A DNA stretch of 64,000 bases from Streptomyces sp. NBC_01750. GTDB taxonomy: Bacteria > Actinomycetota > Actinomycetes > Streptomycetales > Streptomycetaceae. A program made the position numbers and the translations under genes. Shown piece by piece: positions 1-7,529 of the stretch. Positions within the stretch are counted from its first letter, which is position 1. Every line of letters starts with the position of its first letter. Location: NCBI RefSeq assembly GCF_035918095.1, contig NZ_CP109137.1, positions 3,474,001 to 3,538,000 on the forward strand, read 5' to 3'. The notes under the pieces were generated by a model. The model had not been told where the DNA came from and did not search any database. It saw only the letters and a list, made by a program, of their open reading frames with translations.

Positions 1-54
1 CAGCCGGCGGCCTGAGCCTCGGCAAGCACGCCGGCTCGCACGCCGTAGACACGA
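1..54. other. window edge, no definable gene
   Basis: Too short to assign. A plus-strand frame ends in a stop at about base 15, and a minus-strand frame is open across the stretch. Either could be the edge of a gene beyond the window. I see no motif that decides. Confidence 0.3.
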
Positions 55-88
55 CGAAGGCCCGGCTGCCGTGGCAGCCGGGCCTTCG
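55..88 (-). terminator. hairpin terminator after ssrA
   Basis: A near-perfect inverted repeat has a 16-base left arm (55-70) and a 16-base right arm (73-88), both very GC-rich. It lies about 17 bases downstream of the tmRNA 3' end on the minus strand, where an intrinsic terminator is expected. It could also end a plus-strand gene entering from the left. Confidence 0.7.
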
Positions 89-104
89 CCTCACATGGGA
101 ATTG

Positions 105-486
105 TGGAGATGGCGGGAATCGAACCCGCGTCCAACGGTGCAGAAACAGGGCTTCTCCGAGCGCAGTTCGCTGCGATTTTCTCGGCCCCGGTGATCACGC
201 GAACAAGTCTCCGACGGGCCCAGTCACTGTTTGATTTCCCTCTACGCCCCGTGACCGGGCTTAGAGGTTTAGTTCCCTAGCTGATGCCAGGATCCGGGTC
301 GGGAACAGCCCCGGGCTGACACCCGAAGGCCTTCGCTAGCTGCTAATTAGGCAGCGAGCGCGAAGGCGCGGGAATCGCTCTTGGAAGTGGCGATTATTGG
401 TTGCGACATATGGTTTACGAGATCATTGCCGCTTCCTCGGCTCGCTTCCCCTGCTTCGACATCCGCTGTCGAAACCGATCATCCCC
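105..486 (-). ncRNA. ssrA: transfer-messenger RNA (tmRNA)
   Basis: tmRNA rescues ribosomes stalled on broken mRNAs and tags the product for degradation. On the minus strand the RNA begins GGGGATGATCGGTTTCGAC (from 486) and ends with a T-arm (GGTTCGATTCC) and acceptor CATCTCC near 105. The two ends pair as a seven-base acceptor stem, and CCA does not appear to be encoded. The internal reading frame ends at TAA (347-349). Read back from there it gives a tag close to ATSKSDSRAFALAA (347-391), with the typical hydrophobic ALAA end. The resume codon (GCC at 389-391) is inferred from frame. Its partner gene smpB lies 160 bases upstream on the same strand. A TTGATAAATCAA palindrome just upstream of the 5' end may include the -10 element. 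Confidence 0.93.
347..391 (-). other. tmRNA proteolysis-tag reading frame
   Basis: This is the short tag frame within ssrA. It reads A-T-S-K-S-D-S-R-A-F-A-L-A-A and then TAA. The FALAA end fits actinobacterial tags recognised by Clp proteases. The first codon is uncertain because the resume position was inferred only from frame and from the alanine codon. Confidence 0.7.
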
Positions 487-649
487 ATGTTGATTTATCA
501 AGGTGGTACACACCCCGTGAGGTGCAGGTGCCATCGTACGTGACCAACGCACGACCGTGCCAGCCTATTCCCCCGCGCCCACCGCTCAGGACCGCCGCCC
601 CTCGGGCACATCGGCGCTCAGGCACGTCGGCCCTCGGGCACGTCGGCGC

Positions 650-1129
650 TCAGGCGCGCTGACGCCGCTTCGCCGCCGAGATCACGCGGTCCGTCTCCCG
701 CCGGTCCTGCTTCTCCCTCAGCGTCTGCCGCTTGTCGTACTCCTTCTTGCCCTTCGCCAGCGCGATCTCGACCTTGGCCCGGCCGTCCTTGAAGTACAGC
801 GCGAGCGGCACGATCGTGTGGCCCGTCTCCTGCGTCTTCGACGCGAGCTTGTCGATCTCGGCACGGTGCATCAGCAGCTTCCGCTTGCGCCGCGCGCTGT
901 GGTTGGTCCACGTCCCCTGGGTGTACTCGGGAACATGCACGTTGTGCAGCCACGCCTCGTTGCCGTCGATCTGGACGAAGCCGTCCACCAGCGAGGCCCG
1001 GCCCTGGCGCAGCGACTTCACCTCGGTACCCGTCAGCACGAGACCGCACTCGTAAGTGTCGATGATGTGGTAGTCGTGCCGCGCCTTCTTGTTCTGCGCG
1101 ATCAGCTTGCGCCCTGTTTCCTTTGCCAT
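650..1129 (-). CDS. smpB: SsrA-binding protein SmpB
   Basis: SmpB binds tmRNA and brings it, with EF-Tu, to stalled ribosomes in the cytoplasm. The 159-residue product has the usual family length. It starts [20 protein letters not shown], contains the OB-fold signature [15 protein letters not shown] and the conserved [15 protein letters not shown] stretch, and ends in a basic tail (KGKKEYDKR to KRRQRA) that enters the decoding centre. It is followed on the same strand by ssrA, its RNA partner. It lies 18 bases after the ctpA-like gene and is probably co-transcribed with it. No strong ribosome binding site is visible, which fits translational coupling. The gap between its stop and ssrA holds degenerate GC-rich short repeats (about 596-650). 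Confidence 0.96.
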   Translation of the reverse strand: MAKETGRKLIAQNKKARHDYHIIDTYECGLVLTGTEVKSLRQGRASLVDGFVQIDGNEAWLHNVHVPEYTQGTWTNHSARRKRKLLMHRAEIDKLASKTQETGHTIVPLALYFKDGRAKVEIALAKGKKEYDKRQTLREKQDRRETDRVISAAKRRQRA

Positions 1130-1147
1130 AGTGCGGTCATTTTCGCA

Positions 1148-2305
1148 CTACGACCCTCCCCCGAGGCCACTCAATACCGTCTCGGCCCGTTTCTCGGCCC
1201 CTTTGCCCGCCATCAGGTCCGGCGTGATGCCCCGGCCGTCGACGCTGTGGCCCGCCGGTGTGCGGTAGTGGCCGACGGTCAGCTCGGCGACCGAACCGTC
1301 CGGAAGGCGGCTGGGCATCTGGACCGAGCCCTTGCCGAAGGTGCGCCATCCCACAGTGATCGCGCGGCCGCGGTCCTGCAGCGCCCCGGTGACCAGCTCG
1401 GCGGCGCTCATGGTGCCGCCGTCGACGAGCGCGACCACCGGCCTCTCGGTGTTGCCGCCTGCCGTGGCGTACAGAGCGCGCTGCTCGCCTCTTATGTCGT
1501 ACGTGGCGACCAGGCCGCCGTCCAGGAAGGCGGAGGCGGCGGTGACGGCCTCGGCGACCAGCCCGCCGGCGTTGCCGCGCAGGTCGAGCAGGACGCCGGC
1601 CCCGGCAGGGGCGGCCCGGACGGCGTTGCGTACCTTCGCGCCCGAGCCCTTGGTGAACGAGGCGACCTTGATCATCACGGCCCCGCCGTCGAGGTGCTGG
1701 ACGGTGACCGCCTCGGTGGTCAGCCTGGCGCGCAGCAGTGTCTCGGCCCACTTCCGGCCGTCGCGCTCGAGGCCCAGGACCACGCTCGTACGGTCGCCGC
1801 CGCGCAGCAGCGCCACGACGTCGGTGACGGGACGCTTGTCGACGTCGAGGCCGTCGACCGTGCGGAGCCGGTCGCCGGCTTTGATACCGGCCTTGTCGGC
1901 GGGCCCGCCCGGCTGGACCCTGGCCACCTCCACACGCCCGTCGGCGGCGCGTCTGGCCCCGAGGCCGACGCCCGTGTACTCGCCGTCGAGGGCCTGCTCG
2001 AACTCCGCGTACTCGCTCTTGTCGTACACCGCGCCCCAGCGGTCCCCGCTGCGGCTGACAACGGCCTCGGCCGCCTTCGTGCCGGACTTGCCGTCCGCCA
2101 TCGCCTCCGCGGCGGCCCTGGCCACGTCGTCGCGGTCGACGGTCGCGGCAGCGGCGCGGGCGGCAAGGGGGCGGGACGTCTTCCCGCCGTCACGCGGCAG
2201 ACCGTCGGTGGCGGCCGCGGTGGCGAGCACGCCGGCGAAAACCAACGTCAGGGCCGCCCCGCGGCGGATGCGGCGGGGCCGAGGCAAGAATTCCGGGCCC
2301 GGCAT
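1148..2305 (-). CDS. S41-family C-terminal processing peptidase (CtpA-like)
   Basis: This is a secreted or membrane-anchored serine protease of the carboxy-terminal processing family, which trims envelope or periplasmic-type substrates. The 385-residue product starts with a basic segment and a hydrophobic helix (GAALTLVFAGVLATAAA), acting as signal peptide or anchor. A PDZ domain follows (about residues 105-185: YTGVGLGARR, GGPADKAGIKAGDRL), then the S41 catalytic domain with DLRGNAGGL. The catalytic dyad is visible as Ser300 in TMSAAELV and Lys325 in TFGKGSVQ; the 25-residue spacing is usual. I chose ATG at 2305 over GTG at 2314 because AGAG lies eight bases upstream of it. It follows ftsX across a hairpin, so it may be read only by partial read-through or from its own promoter. 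Confidence 0.9.
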   Translation of the reverse strand: MPGPEFLPRPRRIRRGAALTLVFAGVLATAAATDGLPRDGGKTSRPLAARAAAATVDRDDVARAAAEAMADGKSGTKAAEAVVSRSGDRWGAVYDKSEYAEFEQALDGEYTGVGLGARRAADGRVEVARVQPGGPADKAGIKAGDRLRTVDGLDVDKRPVTDVVALLRGGDRTSVVLGLERDGRKWAETLLRARLTTEAVTVQHLDGGAVMIKVASFTKGSGAKVRNAVRAAPAGAGVLLDLRGNAGGLVAEAVTAASAFLDGGLVATYDIRGEQRALYATAGGNTERPVVALVDGGTMSAAELVTGALQDRGRAITVGWRTFGKGSVQMPSRLPDGSVAELTVGHYRTPAGHSVDGRGITPDLMAGKGAEKRAETVLSGLGGGS

Positions 2306-2330
2306 GGCGCCCACTCTAGGACAAGCAAAG

Positions 2331-2361
2331 GGCGCCGTACGGCTGTTGGCCGTACGGCGCC
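2331..2361 (-). terminator. hairpin terminator after ftsX
   Basis: A perfect 13-base inverted repeat (2331-2343 and 2349-2361) has a five-base loop. On the minus strand it is followed by CTTTGCTTGT. It lies 11 bases after the ftsX stop and before the ctpA-like start, so it probably ends or attenuates ftsEX transcription. Confidence 0.75.
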
Positions 2362-2372
2362 AGGGGTGCTTG

Positions 2373-3290
2373 TCACACCTTGAGGTACTTGCGCAAAGCG
2401 ACGAAAGCGGCCATGGCCGGCATCAGCAGCCCGATCGCGATCACCAGAGGCAGCTTGGTCACCACGGCGTCCCAGCCGATGAAGTTGACCAGTTGCATCT
2501 TCTGGGAGAGCGCCAGACCGTGGTCGATCAGGAAATACCTGCCCACGAGCAGCATGGCGGAGGCGACCAGACCACCCAGCAGACCGGCGAAGGCGGCCTC
2601 CATGATGAACGGCATCTGGATGTAGAAGCTGGATGCTCCCACAAGTCTCATGATGCCGGTCTCACGACGGCGGCTGAACGCCGACACCCGCACGGTGTTG
2701 ACGATCAGCATCAGCGCAATCACCAGCATCAGCGCCATCACGAAGAGCGCGGCGACATTCATGCCGTTCATGAGGGAGAAGAGGTTCTCCAGGATGTTGC
2801 GCTGGTCCTGGACGGACTGCACACCGTCCCGGCCGGCGAACGCGGTCGCGACGACCTTGTACTTCTCCGGGTCGTCCAGCTTGACGCGGAACGACTCCTG
2901 CATCTGGTCGGGCGTGATCGTGGAGGCGATGGGAGTGTCGCCGTACTGCTCCCGGTAGTGCTTGTAGGCCTCGTCGGCCGTCTCCTTCTGGACGGTGTCG
3001 ACGACGTCCATCTTCTTGAGATCGGCCTCGATCTGCTCCTTCTGCTGAGCAGTGACGGCGCCCTTGGCGCACTTCGGCGAGGTCGTCGCGTCGTTCTTGT
3101 TGCAGAGGAAGATGGAGACGTTGACCTTGTCGTACCAGAAGTCCTTCATCGTGCTGACCTGCTCGCGCATGAGCAGCGCACCGCCGAAGAGGGCGAGCGA
3201 AAGGGCTACCGAAACGATGACGGCGAAGGTCATCGTGAGATTGCGGCGGAGACCGACGCCGATCTCCGACAGGACGAACTGGGCGCGCAT
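2373..3290 (-). CDS. ftsX: cell-division ABC-like permease FtsX
   Basis: FtsX is the membrane half of FtsEX, which couples ATP hydrolysis to activation of peptidoglycan hydrolases at division sites. The 305-residue product has a cytoplasmic N-terminus (MRAQFVLSEIGVGLRRNLTM) and a first membrane helix at about 20-42. A large extracytoplasmic loop follows (about 45-170), with a Cys pair (FLCNK, SPKCAKG) that could form a disulfide. Three further helices follow from about 175; the conserved RRETGIMRLVGAS lies in the second half. The ftsE stop is 32 bases upstream, so the two form one operon, ftsE-ftsX. Confidence 0.96.
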   Translation of the reverse strand: MRAQFVLSEIGVGLRRNLTMTFAVIVSVALSLALFGGALLMREQVSTMKDFWYDKVNVSIFLCNKNDATTSPKCAKGAVTAQQKEQIEADLKKMDVVDTVQKETADEAYKHYREQYGDTPIASTITPDQMQESFRVKLDDPEKYKVVATAFAGRDGVQSVQDQRNILENLFSLMNGMNVAALFVMALMLVIALMLIVNTVRVSAFSRRRETGIMRLVGASSFYIQMPFIMEAAFAGLLGGLVASAMLLVGRYFLIDHGLALSQKMQLVNFIGWDAVVTKLPLVIAIGLLMPAMAAFVALRKYLKV

Positions 3291-3322
3291 GGCGAGCTTT
3301 CAGCCTTTCAGTCTGTACGGTC

Positions 3323-4012
3323 TCAGTGCTGGTAGCCGTAGACGCCGCGTGCCTGGTCGCGTACGAGACGGCCCTTCTCGAGCTCGATGACGCGCTTGCG
3401 CATCTGGTCGACGATGTTCTGGTCGTGGGTCGCCATGATCACGGTGGTGCCGGTCCGGTTGATCCGGTCCAGCAGCTTCATGATGCCCACGGAGGTCTGC
3501 GGGTCGAGGTTTCCGGTCGGCTCGTCGGCGATCAGCAGCATGGGGCGGTTGACGAAGGCCCGCGCGATCGCGACGCGCTGCTGCTCACCACCGGAGAGCT
3601 CACCGGGCATCCGGTCCTCCTTGCCGCCGAGGCCGACGAGGTCGAGAACCTGGGGCACGGCCTTGCGGATCTCTCCGCGCGGCTTGCCGATGACCTCCTG
3701 AGCGAACGCCACGTTCTCGGCGACGGTCTTGTTGGGGAGGAGGCGGAAGTCCTGGAAGACGGTGCCGAGCTGGCGGCGCATCTGCGGCACCTTCCAGTTC
3801 GACAGCCGGGCCAGGTCCTTGCCGAGGACATGCACCATGCCCTGGCTGGCCCGCTCCTCGCGCAGAACGAGGCGCAGAAAGGTCGACTTTCCGGAACCGG
3901 ACGAGCCCACGAGGAAGATGAACTCTCCCTTGGCGATGTCGAGCGAAACATCGCGCAGGGCTGGGCGGCTCTGCTTGGGGTAGGTCTTGGAGACGTTGTC
4001 GAATCGGATCAC
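3323..4012 (-). CDS. ftsE: cell-division ATP-binding protein FtsE
   Basis: FtsE is the cytoplasmic ATPase partner of FtsX. The 229-residue product shows Walker A (GSSGSGKST at about 36-44), Q-loop ([12 protein letters not shown]), ABC signature ([15 protein letters not shown]), Walker B ([12 protein letters not shown]) and the switch His (MATHDQ). The length is normal for FtsE. The start ATG gives the canonical [12 protein letters not shown]. It is the first gene of the ftsEX operon, and its promoter should lie in the divergent gap 4013-4259. Confidence 0.97.
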   Translation of the reverse strand: MIRFDNVSKTYPKQSRPALRDVSLDIAKGEFIFLVGSSGSGKSTFLRLVLREERASQGMVHVLGKDLARLSNWKVPQMRRQLGTVFQDFRLLPNKTVAENVAFAQEVIGKPRGEIRKAVPQVLDLVGLGGKEDRMPGELSGGEQQRVAIARAFVNRPMLLIADEPTGNLDPQTSVGIMKLLDRINRTGTTVIMATHDQNIVDQMRKRVIELEKGRLVRDQARGVYGYQH

Positions 4013-4259
4013 GGGTGCACCACGGTCGTCCGGGGGTAGGTGTGCGTGACACTACGCGAAGGAGCCCGGCACTCGCAGTCGACGTCACGGGTTGCGCACT
4101 TTGTCCCGTAACGGAATGGCCGCGACCGGGGCGGCGCGCCGAAACACGCGGGAGCTGGCACAGTGGTAGGGGAACAGTGGCGTTTCCTTGAGCGTTGTCC
4201 AAGAGATCTGTGCCTACGGTCCGCGCCTGCGGCTCCGGCGCGCGGGAGGAGGAGAGCGC
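4013..4259. promoter_or_regulatory. divergent intergenic region, ftsE / zinc-ribbon gene
   Basis: This 247-base gap separates the divergent ftsE and the small zinc-ribbon gene and must hold both promoters. I see no clear -35/-10 pair that I would defend. The ribosome binding site for the plus gene (GGAGGAGAG, about 4246-4255) is strong. Confidence 0.4.
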
Positions 4260-4454
4260 ATGACCTACGACCGATTGGTGTGCGCCAACTGCGCGGCCCC
4301 GGTGAACGAGGGCCGCTGCCCGGTGTGCCGGGCGAACCGCGCGCGGCTGCAGCAGGAGGGCCCGTTCGGCGGCCTGAGCCCGGTGGCGCTGGTGACCCTG
4401 CTGGTGGTGCTGATAGCGGCCCTGGCGCTGCTGGCCGCGCACCAGACCGCGTAG
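4260..4454 (+). CDS. small zinc-ribbon, single-pass membrane protein
   Basis: The function is unknown. The 64-residue protein starts MTYDRLVCANCAAPV. It carries two CxxC knuckles (CANC at about 8-11, CPVC at about 20-23) that should bind one zinc, followed by a short basic stretch and a single hydrophobic helix (VALVTLLVVLIAALALLAA) at the C-terminus. Zinc ribbon plus one helix suggests a small inner-membrane protein with a cytoplasmic metal-binding head. The ATG at 4260 is preceded by a strong GGAGGAGAG site. It is convergent with the LAETG surface protein and shares a terminator with it. I recall a gene of this kind beside ftsE in other Streptomyces. Confidence 0.75.
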   Translation: MTYDRLVCANCAAPVNEGRCPVCRANRARLQQEGPFGGLSPVALVTLLVVLIAALALLAAHQTA

Positions 4455-4464
4455 ACATACGTAT

Positions 4465-4508
4465 AAGAGGAGGGCCCGGGACGCTGTGGCGTCCCGGGCC
4501 CTCCTCTT
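4465..4508. terminator. bidirectional terminator
   Basis: A 20-base perfect inverted repeat (4465-4484 and 4489-4508) has a TGTG loop. A-rich and T-rich ends give U-tracts in both directions. It lies between the convergent zinc-ribbon gene and the LAETG protein gene and serves both. Confidence 0.88.
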
Positions 4509-4534
4509 ACGTGCTGCCTTACGCGCTGTGTCGC

Positions 4535-5188
4535 TTAGGCGACGGTGCGTCCGCCACCGACGAGACGCGGCAGCATACGGAAGCCGATGCCACCGGCGAT
4601 CATCGTCGCGGCACCGATCAGCAGGAAGGTGGTCTCGGCGGCGCCGGTCTCAGCCAGCTCCTCCTTGGCCTTGCCCTGCTCGACCGGCTTGGAGCCGGCG
4701 CTGTCGGTGTCGGTGTTGTCCGCGCACTTGGCACCGTCGAGGTCGACGGTGCAGGTGCCGGCGTCGTCGCCACCGGTGCCGTTACCCGCGTCGCCGGTCG
4801 GGTCCTCGGACGGGTCGCCCGTCGGCTTGTCGGTGGGCTTGTCCGTCGGCTTATCGGTCGGCTTATCAGTCGGCGGGGTCGTCGGCGGCTCCGGCGTCGT
4901 CGGCGGCGTGACCGGCGGCGTGACCGGAGGGGTCACCGGCGGGGTGACCGGCGGGGTCACCGGCGGCGTGACCGGCGGAGTCGGCTCCGGGATCGTCGTC
5001 GGGTCGGCGTCGATACCGAGACCGGCGTCGAGCCCCGACTGGTCGGCGTTGGCCGACACTTCGAGGGGACCCACGTTGATGTCGACACCGACGGCCGAAG
5101 CGGCACCGGCGGCGGTCAGCGAAGCACCGGCGGCGATCACCGCGCCGGCGGCTATACGTGCCACACGGATACGCGTCTTCTTGGTCAT
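4535..5188 (-). CDS. LAETG-anchored, Pro/Thr-repeat surface protein
   Basis: This is a secreted protein predicted to be attached to the cell wall by a class E sortase. The 217 residues run: basic signal peptide with a hydrophobic core (about 1-32, ending AASA); a short unique region (34-68); six PPVT repeats (71-94); a TPEPPTTPP spacer; four TDKP repeats (107-122); an acidic Gly/Asp region with two Cys (146, 155); then the sorting signal LAETG (178-182), a hydrophobic helix (186-206) and a short basic tail. LAxTG is the motif preferred by streptomycete sortase E. The Pro/Thr stalk probably spans the wall. No enzymatic domain is seen. Confidence 0.88.
   Translation of the reverse strand: MTKKTRIRVARIAAGAVIAAGASLTAAGAASAVGVDINVGPLEVSANADQSGLDAGLGIDADPTTIPEPTPPVTPPVTPPVTPPVTPPVTPPVTPPTTPEPPTTPPTDKPTDKPTDKPTDKPTGDPSEDPTGDAGNGTGGDDAGTCTVDLDGAKCADNTDTDSAGSKPVEQGKAKEELAETGAAETTFLLIGAATMIAGGIGFRMLPRLVGGGRTVA
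4823..4870 (-). repeat. TDKP-coding 12-bp tandem repeat
   Basis: Four copies of a 12-bp unit encode T-D-K-P in the LAETG surface protein. The DNA units are nearly identical, so copy number could vary by slippage. Confidence 0.85.
4907..4978 (-). repeat. PPVT-coding 12-bp tandem repeat
   Basis: Six copies of a 12-bp unit encode P-P-V-T in the same stalk. Units differ only at third positions (ggcgtgaccggc versus ggggtcaccggc types). Confidence 0.88.
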
Positions 5189-5405
5189 CTGGCTGCTACC
5201 CCCAGTAGCTATTCGTCAATGGAGCAGCGCTTGGGGCGGGCGGCGTAGGGGGCGGTTTCGCTCGGCCCCCGTTCACACACGCCCCAGAGATACGCATGCC
5301 GCGCGTCAGCTTTCCCAGTTTCCGCGGACGCGTCAAGCTCGTTGCGCGCGCGATGTCCGGTATGAGGGAGGTTGCCTGACCTGCGGGGATGCAACTGTGA
5401 CATAA
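5189..5405. other. upstream region of the LAETG gene
   Basis: No gene is evident. The stretch should hold the promoter of the minus-strand surface-protein gene. By the island model in this annotation, it is original chromosome lying downstream of the ancestral prfB terminator. Confidence 0.4.
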
Positions 5406-5409
5406 AAGC

Positions 5410-5436
5410 GAACTGCCGCCCCGGAGGCGGCAGTTC
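5410..5436 (-). terminator. terminator, probably the original prfB terminator
   Basis: An 11-base perfect stem (5410-5420 with 5426-5436) and five-base loop is followed on the minus strand by GCTTTTATG. It lies 22 bases after the duplicated prfB 3' end (stop at 5458-5460). The simplest reading is that it terminated prfB before the island was inserted. It now ends transcription from the small gene at 5543-5854. Confidence 0.75.
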
Positions 5437-5457
5437 CCTTGTCGACAAAGCGTCTTC

Positions 5458-5487
5458 TTACTTCTCCTGTTGCTTGCGCCAGCGAAT
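5458..5487 (-). repeat. orphan copy of prfB 3' end (attachment-like direct repeat)
   Basis: On the minus strand this reads ATT CGC TGG CGC AAG CAA CAG GAG AAG TAA, giving I-R-W-R-K-Q-Q-E-K-stop. The prfB end reads [13 protein letters not shown]. Two bases differ: one is silent and one changes Asp to Glu. Similarity stops at the stop codon on one side and decays beyond 5487 on the other. Confidence 0.8.
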
Positions 5488-5542
5488 CCGAAACTCGACC
5501 GCACTCGCGCTGCCATAGGGCTCTGCCTGGCCGCTGAGGCCC

Positions 5543-5854
5543 TCAGGGTCCGGACGGCGGGGCGGTGTCCGGTTCGGGCAGTCGGGCTCCACGGCTTTCA
5601 GCGACGCGCATGACGTCCCGCAGCGCTTCAGTCAGCCGCGCCGAGAGATAGCGGAGCTGGAAGGCGTCGGCTCGCGGGTCGTCGAGCAACGCCTCCGCAT
5701 GACCGAGCAGTTCGGCGCCCATTCCCAGCTGAACGGACTCGATCTGGTCGGCGACCCGGGAGACATAGCCCCCACCCTTGTCCGTGAGCAGGTAGCAGGG
5801 CTTGCCCTCAGGGCCGGTCCAGGGCAGCAGCCGGGCGGCTGGCTCCATGCCCAT
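5543..5854 (-). CDS. small hypothetical protein, partner of upstream gene
   Basis: The function is unknown. The 103-residue product starts MGMEPAARLLPW and contains GKPCYLLTDKGGGYVSRVAD, a helical QLGMGAELLGHAEALL region and LSARLTEALRDVMRVAESRG. It looks like a small soluble regulator of the kind often found beside XRE genes in Streptomyces, an impression from memory. The ATG at 5854 has TGGAG seven bases upstream and starts inside the 3' end of the 112-residue gene, a 47-base overlap that implies translational coupling. Codon use supports this frame downstream of 5854 only, not the longer open frame that starts further upstream. Confidence 0.6.
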   Translation of the reverse strand: MGMEPAARLLPWTGPEGKPCYLLTDKGGGYVSRVADQIESVQLGMGAELLGHAEALLDDPRADAFQLRYLSARLTEALRDVMRVAESRGARLPEPDTAPPSGP

Positions 5855-6146
5855 CAGGCGGCTCCAGCCCATGGATGTTCCGGGTGTCGAGATCGATGCC
5901 GTACGACGCGAGCCACAGGACCAGGCGGCGCTGTCTGCGGAGTCGTTGTTCGTGCGCAACGAGATAGGGGCGTACGAGCGCGGAGTCCTCACCCCGCAGC
6001 AACGACGGGACACGTACGCAGGCAGCGGAATCCGGCGCAGCCAGGGCTGCGACGAAGGGCGCCGACCGGACAGCCCTGTGCCGGCCACGGGCGGGGAACA
6101 GCAGTCTCAGTAACTGCTCGAAGATACGGGCGATACAGTGCGGCAC
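5808..6146 (-). CDS. small basic hypothetical protein
   Basis: The function is unknown. This is a 112-residue, arginine-rich protein starting from GTG (6146) with AGG seven bases upstream. It begins MPHCIARIFEQLLRLLFPAR and has a central SALVRPYLVAHEQRLRRQRR stretch. Proteins of this shape often lie between an XRE regulator and the downstream small gene in Streptomyces accessory loci, again from memory. It overlaps the next gene by 47 bases. It is the least certain protein-coding call in the island. Confidence 0.55.
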   Translation of the reverse strand: MPHCIARIFEQLLRLLFPARGRHRAVRSAPFVAALAAPDSAACVRVPSLLRGEDSALVRPYLVAHEQRLRRQRRLVLWLASYGIDLDTRNIHGLEPPDGHGASRPAAALDRP

Positions 6147-6250
6147 GTCGACCTGCTTTCTTCAGGTGGACCACGCCCCCGGGCCGTTACCGCGGCCGCG
6201 GGGGTCTTCGGTAGTCGTACGACCACCGACCGTAGGTCCCCTGCGCAGGA

Positions 6251-6277
6251 GGAAGGGGCAGAGTTCCTGCCCCTTCC
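6251..6277 (-). terminator. hairpin after XRE gene
   Basis: An 11-base perfect inverted repeat (6251-6261 with 6267-6277) around AGTTC ends one base before the stop codon of the XRE gene. It probably separates its transcript from the small genes further on. Confidence 0.6.
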
Positions 6278-6278
6278 G

Positions 6279-7529
6279 TCAGGCAGCCAACATCCCAACC
6301 TTCACGGCGAGTTCGCTGGCCCGTCGCCGCTGGGACGGGCTCTTCGATTCTGCTTCCTCCAAGAGGATGCGGCGCGCGTAGCCGTTGTAGCGCATGGTCT
6401 CCGGGGCCGCTTCATACGCCTTGTCCAGAGCCGCCAAGGCCACTTCGGGCTGCCCGCCCAATTGGTATCCACGGGCCTCTTCAATACGGTGCCGGGCGCG
6501 CCGCGGGCGGGATGGAATCGTCGCGGCATCGGCCGCAGCAGCCTGCCTGACACTCTCCCCACCCGCGTGCAGCTCAACAGCGACGGTCACCGCGTGGGCC
6601 CCTATGACGGCCCGGGAGAACGATGTGACGGGGTGGTAGTAATCGGTCGGCAGTCGCTCGGCCATGGCTCGCGCAACATCCCAGTACCTCCACACAGAGC
6701 CGGTATCGCCCCGGCGCGCTGCCGTGTATCCCGCCTCGAACTGGAGGGCTCCGGCGATGGCGAGCACGTCATCACCAGCCTCCGGCAACAGCGGCTCCAG
6801 GTAGCGGATCGTCTCCAAGGTCACCGCATCAGCCGCATCGAAATGGGCCGGGCCGCTGTCACGGTGCGCCTGCGCGGCAAGCCAGGCCGCCACCCCGAGC
6901 GTGTGCGGGTCCTCCGATTCCAGTGCCGCGACCATCCCCCGCTCGACCACACGCCACAGCAGCGAAGCGTCGGGCTGGTAGGCGATGAAGAACTGGCAGA
7001 GGCTGTACGTCTGCGACAGCAGCGATTGCGCCGAGCGCCGCTGAGCCGCCGTCTCTGATTGCCGCACACCGAGCTGCGCGTCACGGATCAACTCGGGCAA
7101 CAGGGCCCCAACGACGTCTCGGTGGTTCGGCGATGAGTGCCGAGCCCTCCAGGCCCGCACAAGGCGAGCCTCCAAGTGGGCAGCAGGCGGAGCCTCGAAG
7201 CCGGCCATGAACGGATACGCGTCGATAGCCGCACGCACCCGCGGAAGTCGCGCATGACCCGGACCGGCGAACAATGCTGTGGGTACGGACTGATCACCCA
7301 TGAGCTCGGAGAGATCCCTCACGCGCAACGCCTCGGCGATCCGCAGCACCATGGGCAGCTTGGGCATCTGCAGCTGCCCTCCCTCAACTTGCTTCACCCA
7401 GCTCGGAGACTTCCCAATCAGCCCGGCGAGCACGGTACGACTCATGCCCCGGCGGGTGCGCAGGACCTGCATCCGCTGACCGAACGCGATGGGCTCGATG
7501 AGGGGGTTAGCGGTGACATCGGACGGCAT
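6279..7529 (-). CDS. XRE-family transcriptional regulator with TPR-like C-terminus
   Basis: This is a predicted DNA-binding regulator. The 416-residue product starts MPSDVTANPLIEP (ATG at 7529, with GAGAGGGGC upstream). It has an N-terminal helix-turn-helix (about residues 15-72: FGQRMQVLRTRRGMSRTVLAG, SPSWVKQVEGGQ) and then about 300 residues of alpha-helical repeats (SQTYSLCQFFIAYQ, WRYWDVARAMAERL, LGGQPEVALAALDKAYEAA). This architecture is common in Streptomyces regulators that sense small signals. It lies between the Rhs toxin/immunity pair and two small genes, so it may control the island or the small genes. The signal is unknown. Confidence 0.82.
   Translation of the reverse strand: MPSDVTANPLIEPIAFGQRMQVLRTRRGMSRTVLAGLIGKSPSWVKQVEGGQLQMPKLPMVLRIAEALRVRDLSELMGDQSVPTALFAGPGHARLPRVRAAIDAYPFMAGFEAPPAAHLEARLVRAWRARHSSPNHRDVVGALLPELIRDAQLGVRQSETAAQRRSAQSLLSQTYSLCQFFIAYQPDASLLWRVVERGMVAALESEDPHTLGVAAWLAAQAHRDSGPAHFDAADAVTLETIRYLEPLLPEAGDDVLAIAGALQFEAGYTAARRGDTGSVWRYWDVARAMAERLPTDYYHPVTSFSRAVIGAHAVTVAVELHAGGESVRQAAAADAATIPSRPRRARHRIEEARGYQLGGQPEVALAALDKAYEAAPETMRYNGYARRILLEEAESKSPSQRRRASELAVKVGMLAA

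Noticed and set aside
5196..5516. 106-codon minus-strand open frame over the orphan prfB end
   Set aside because: It reads the repeat in a different frame from prfB, crosses a strong terminator and has no family features.
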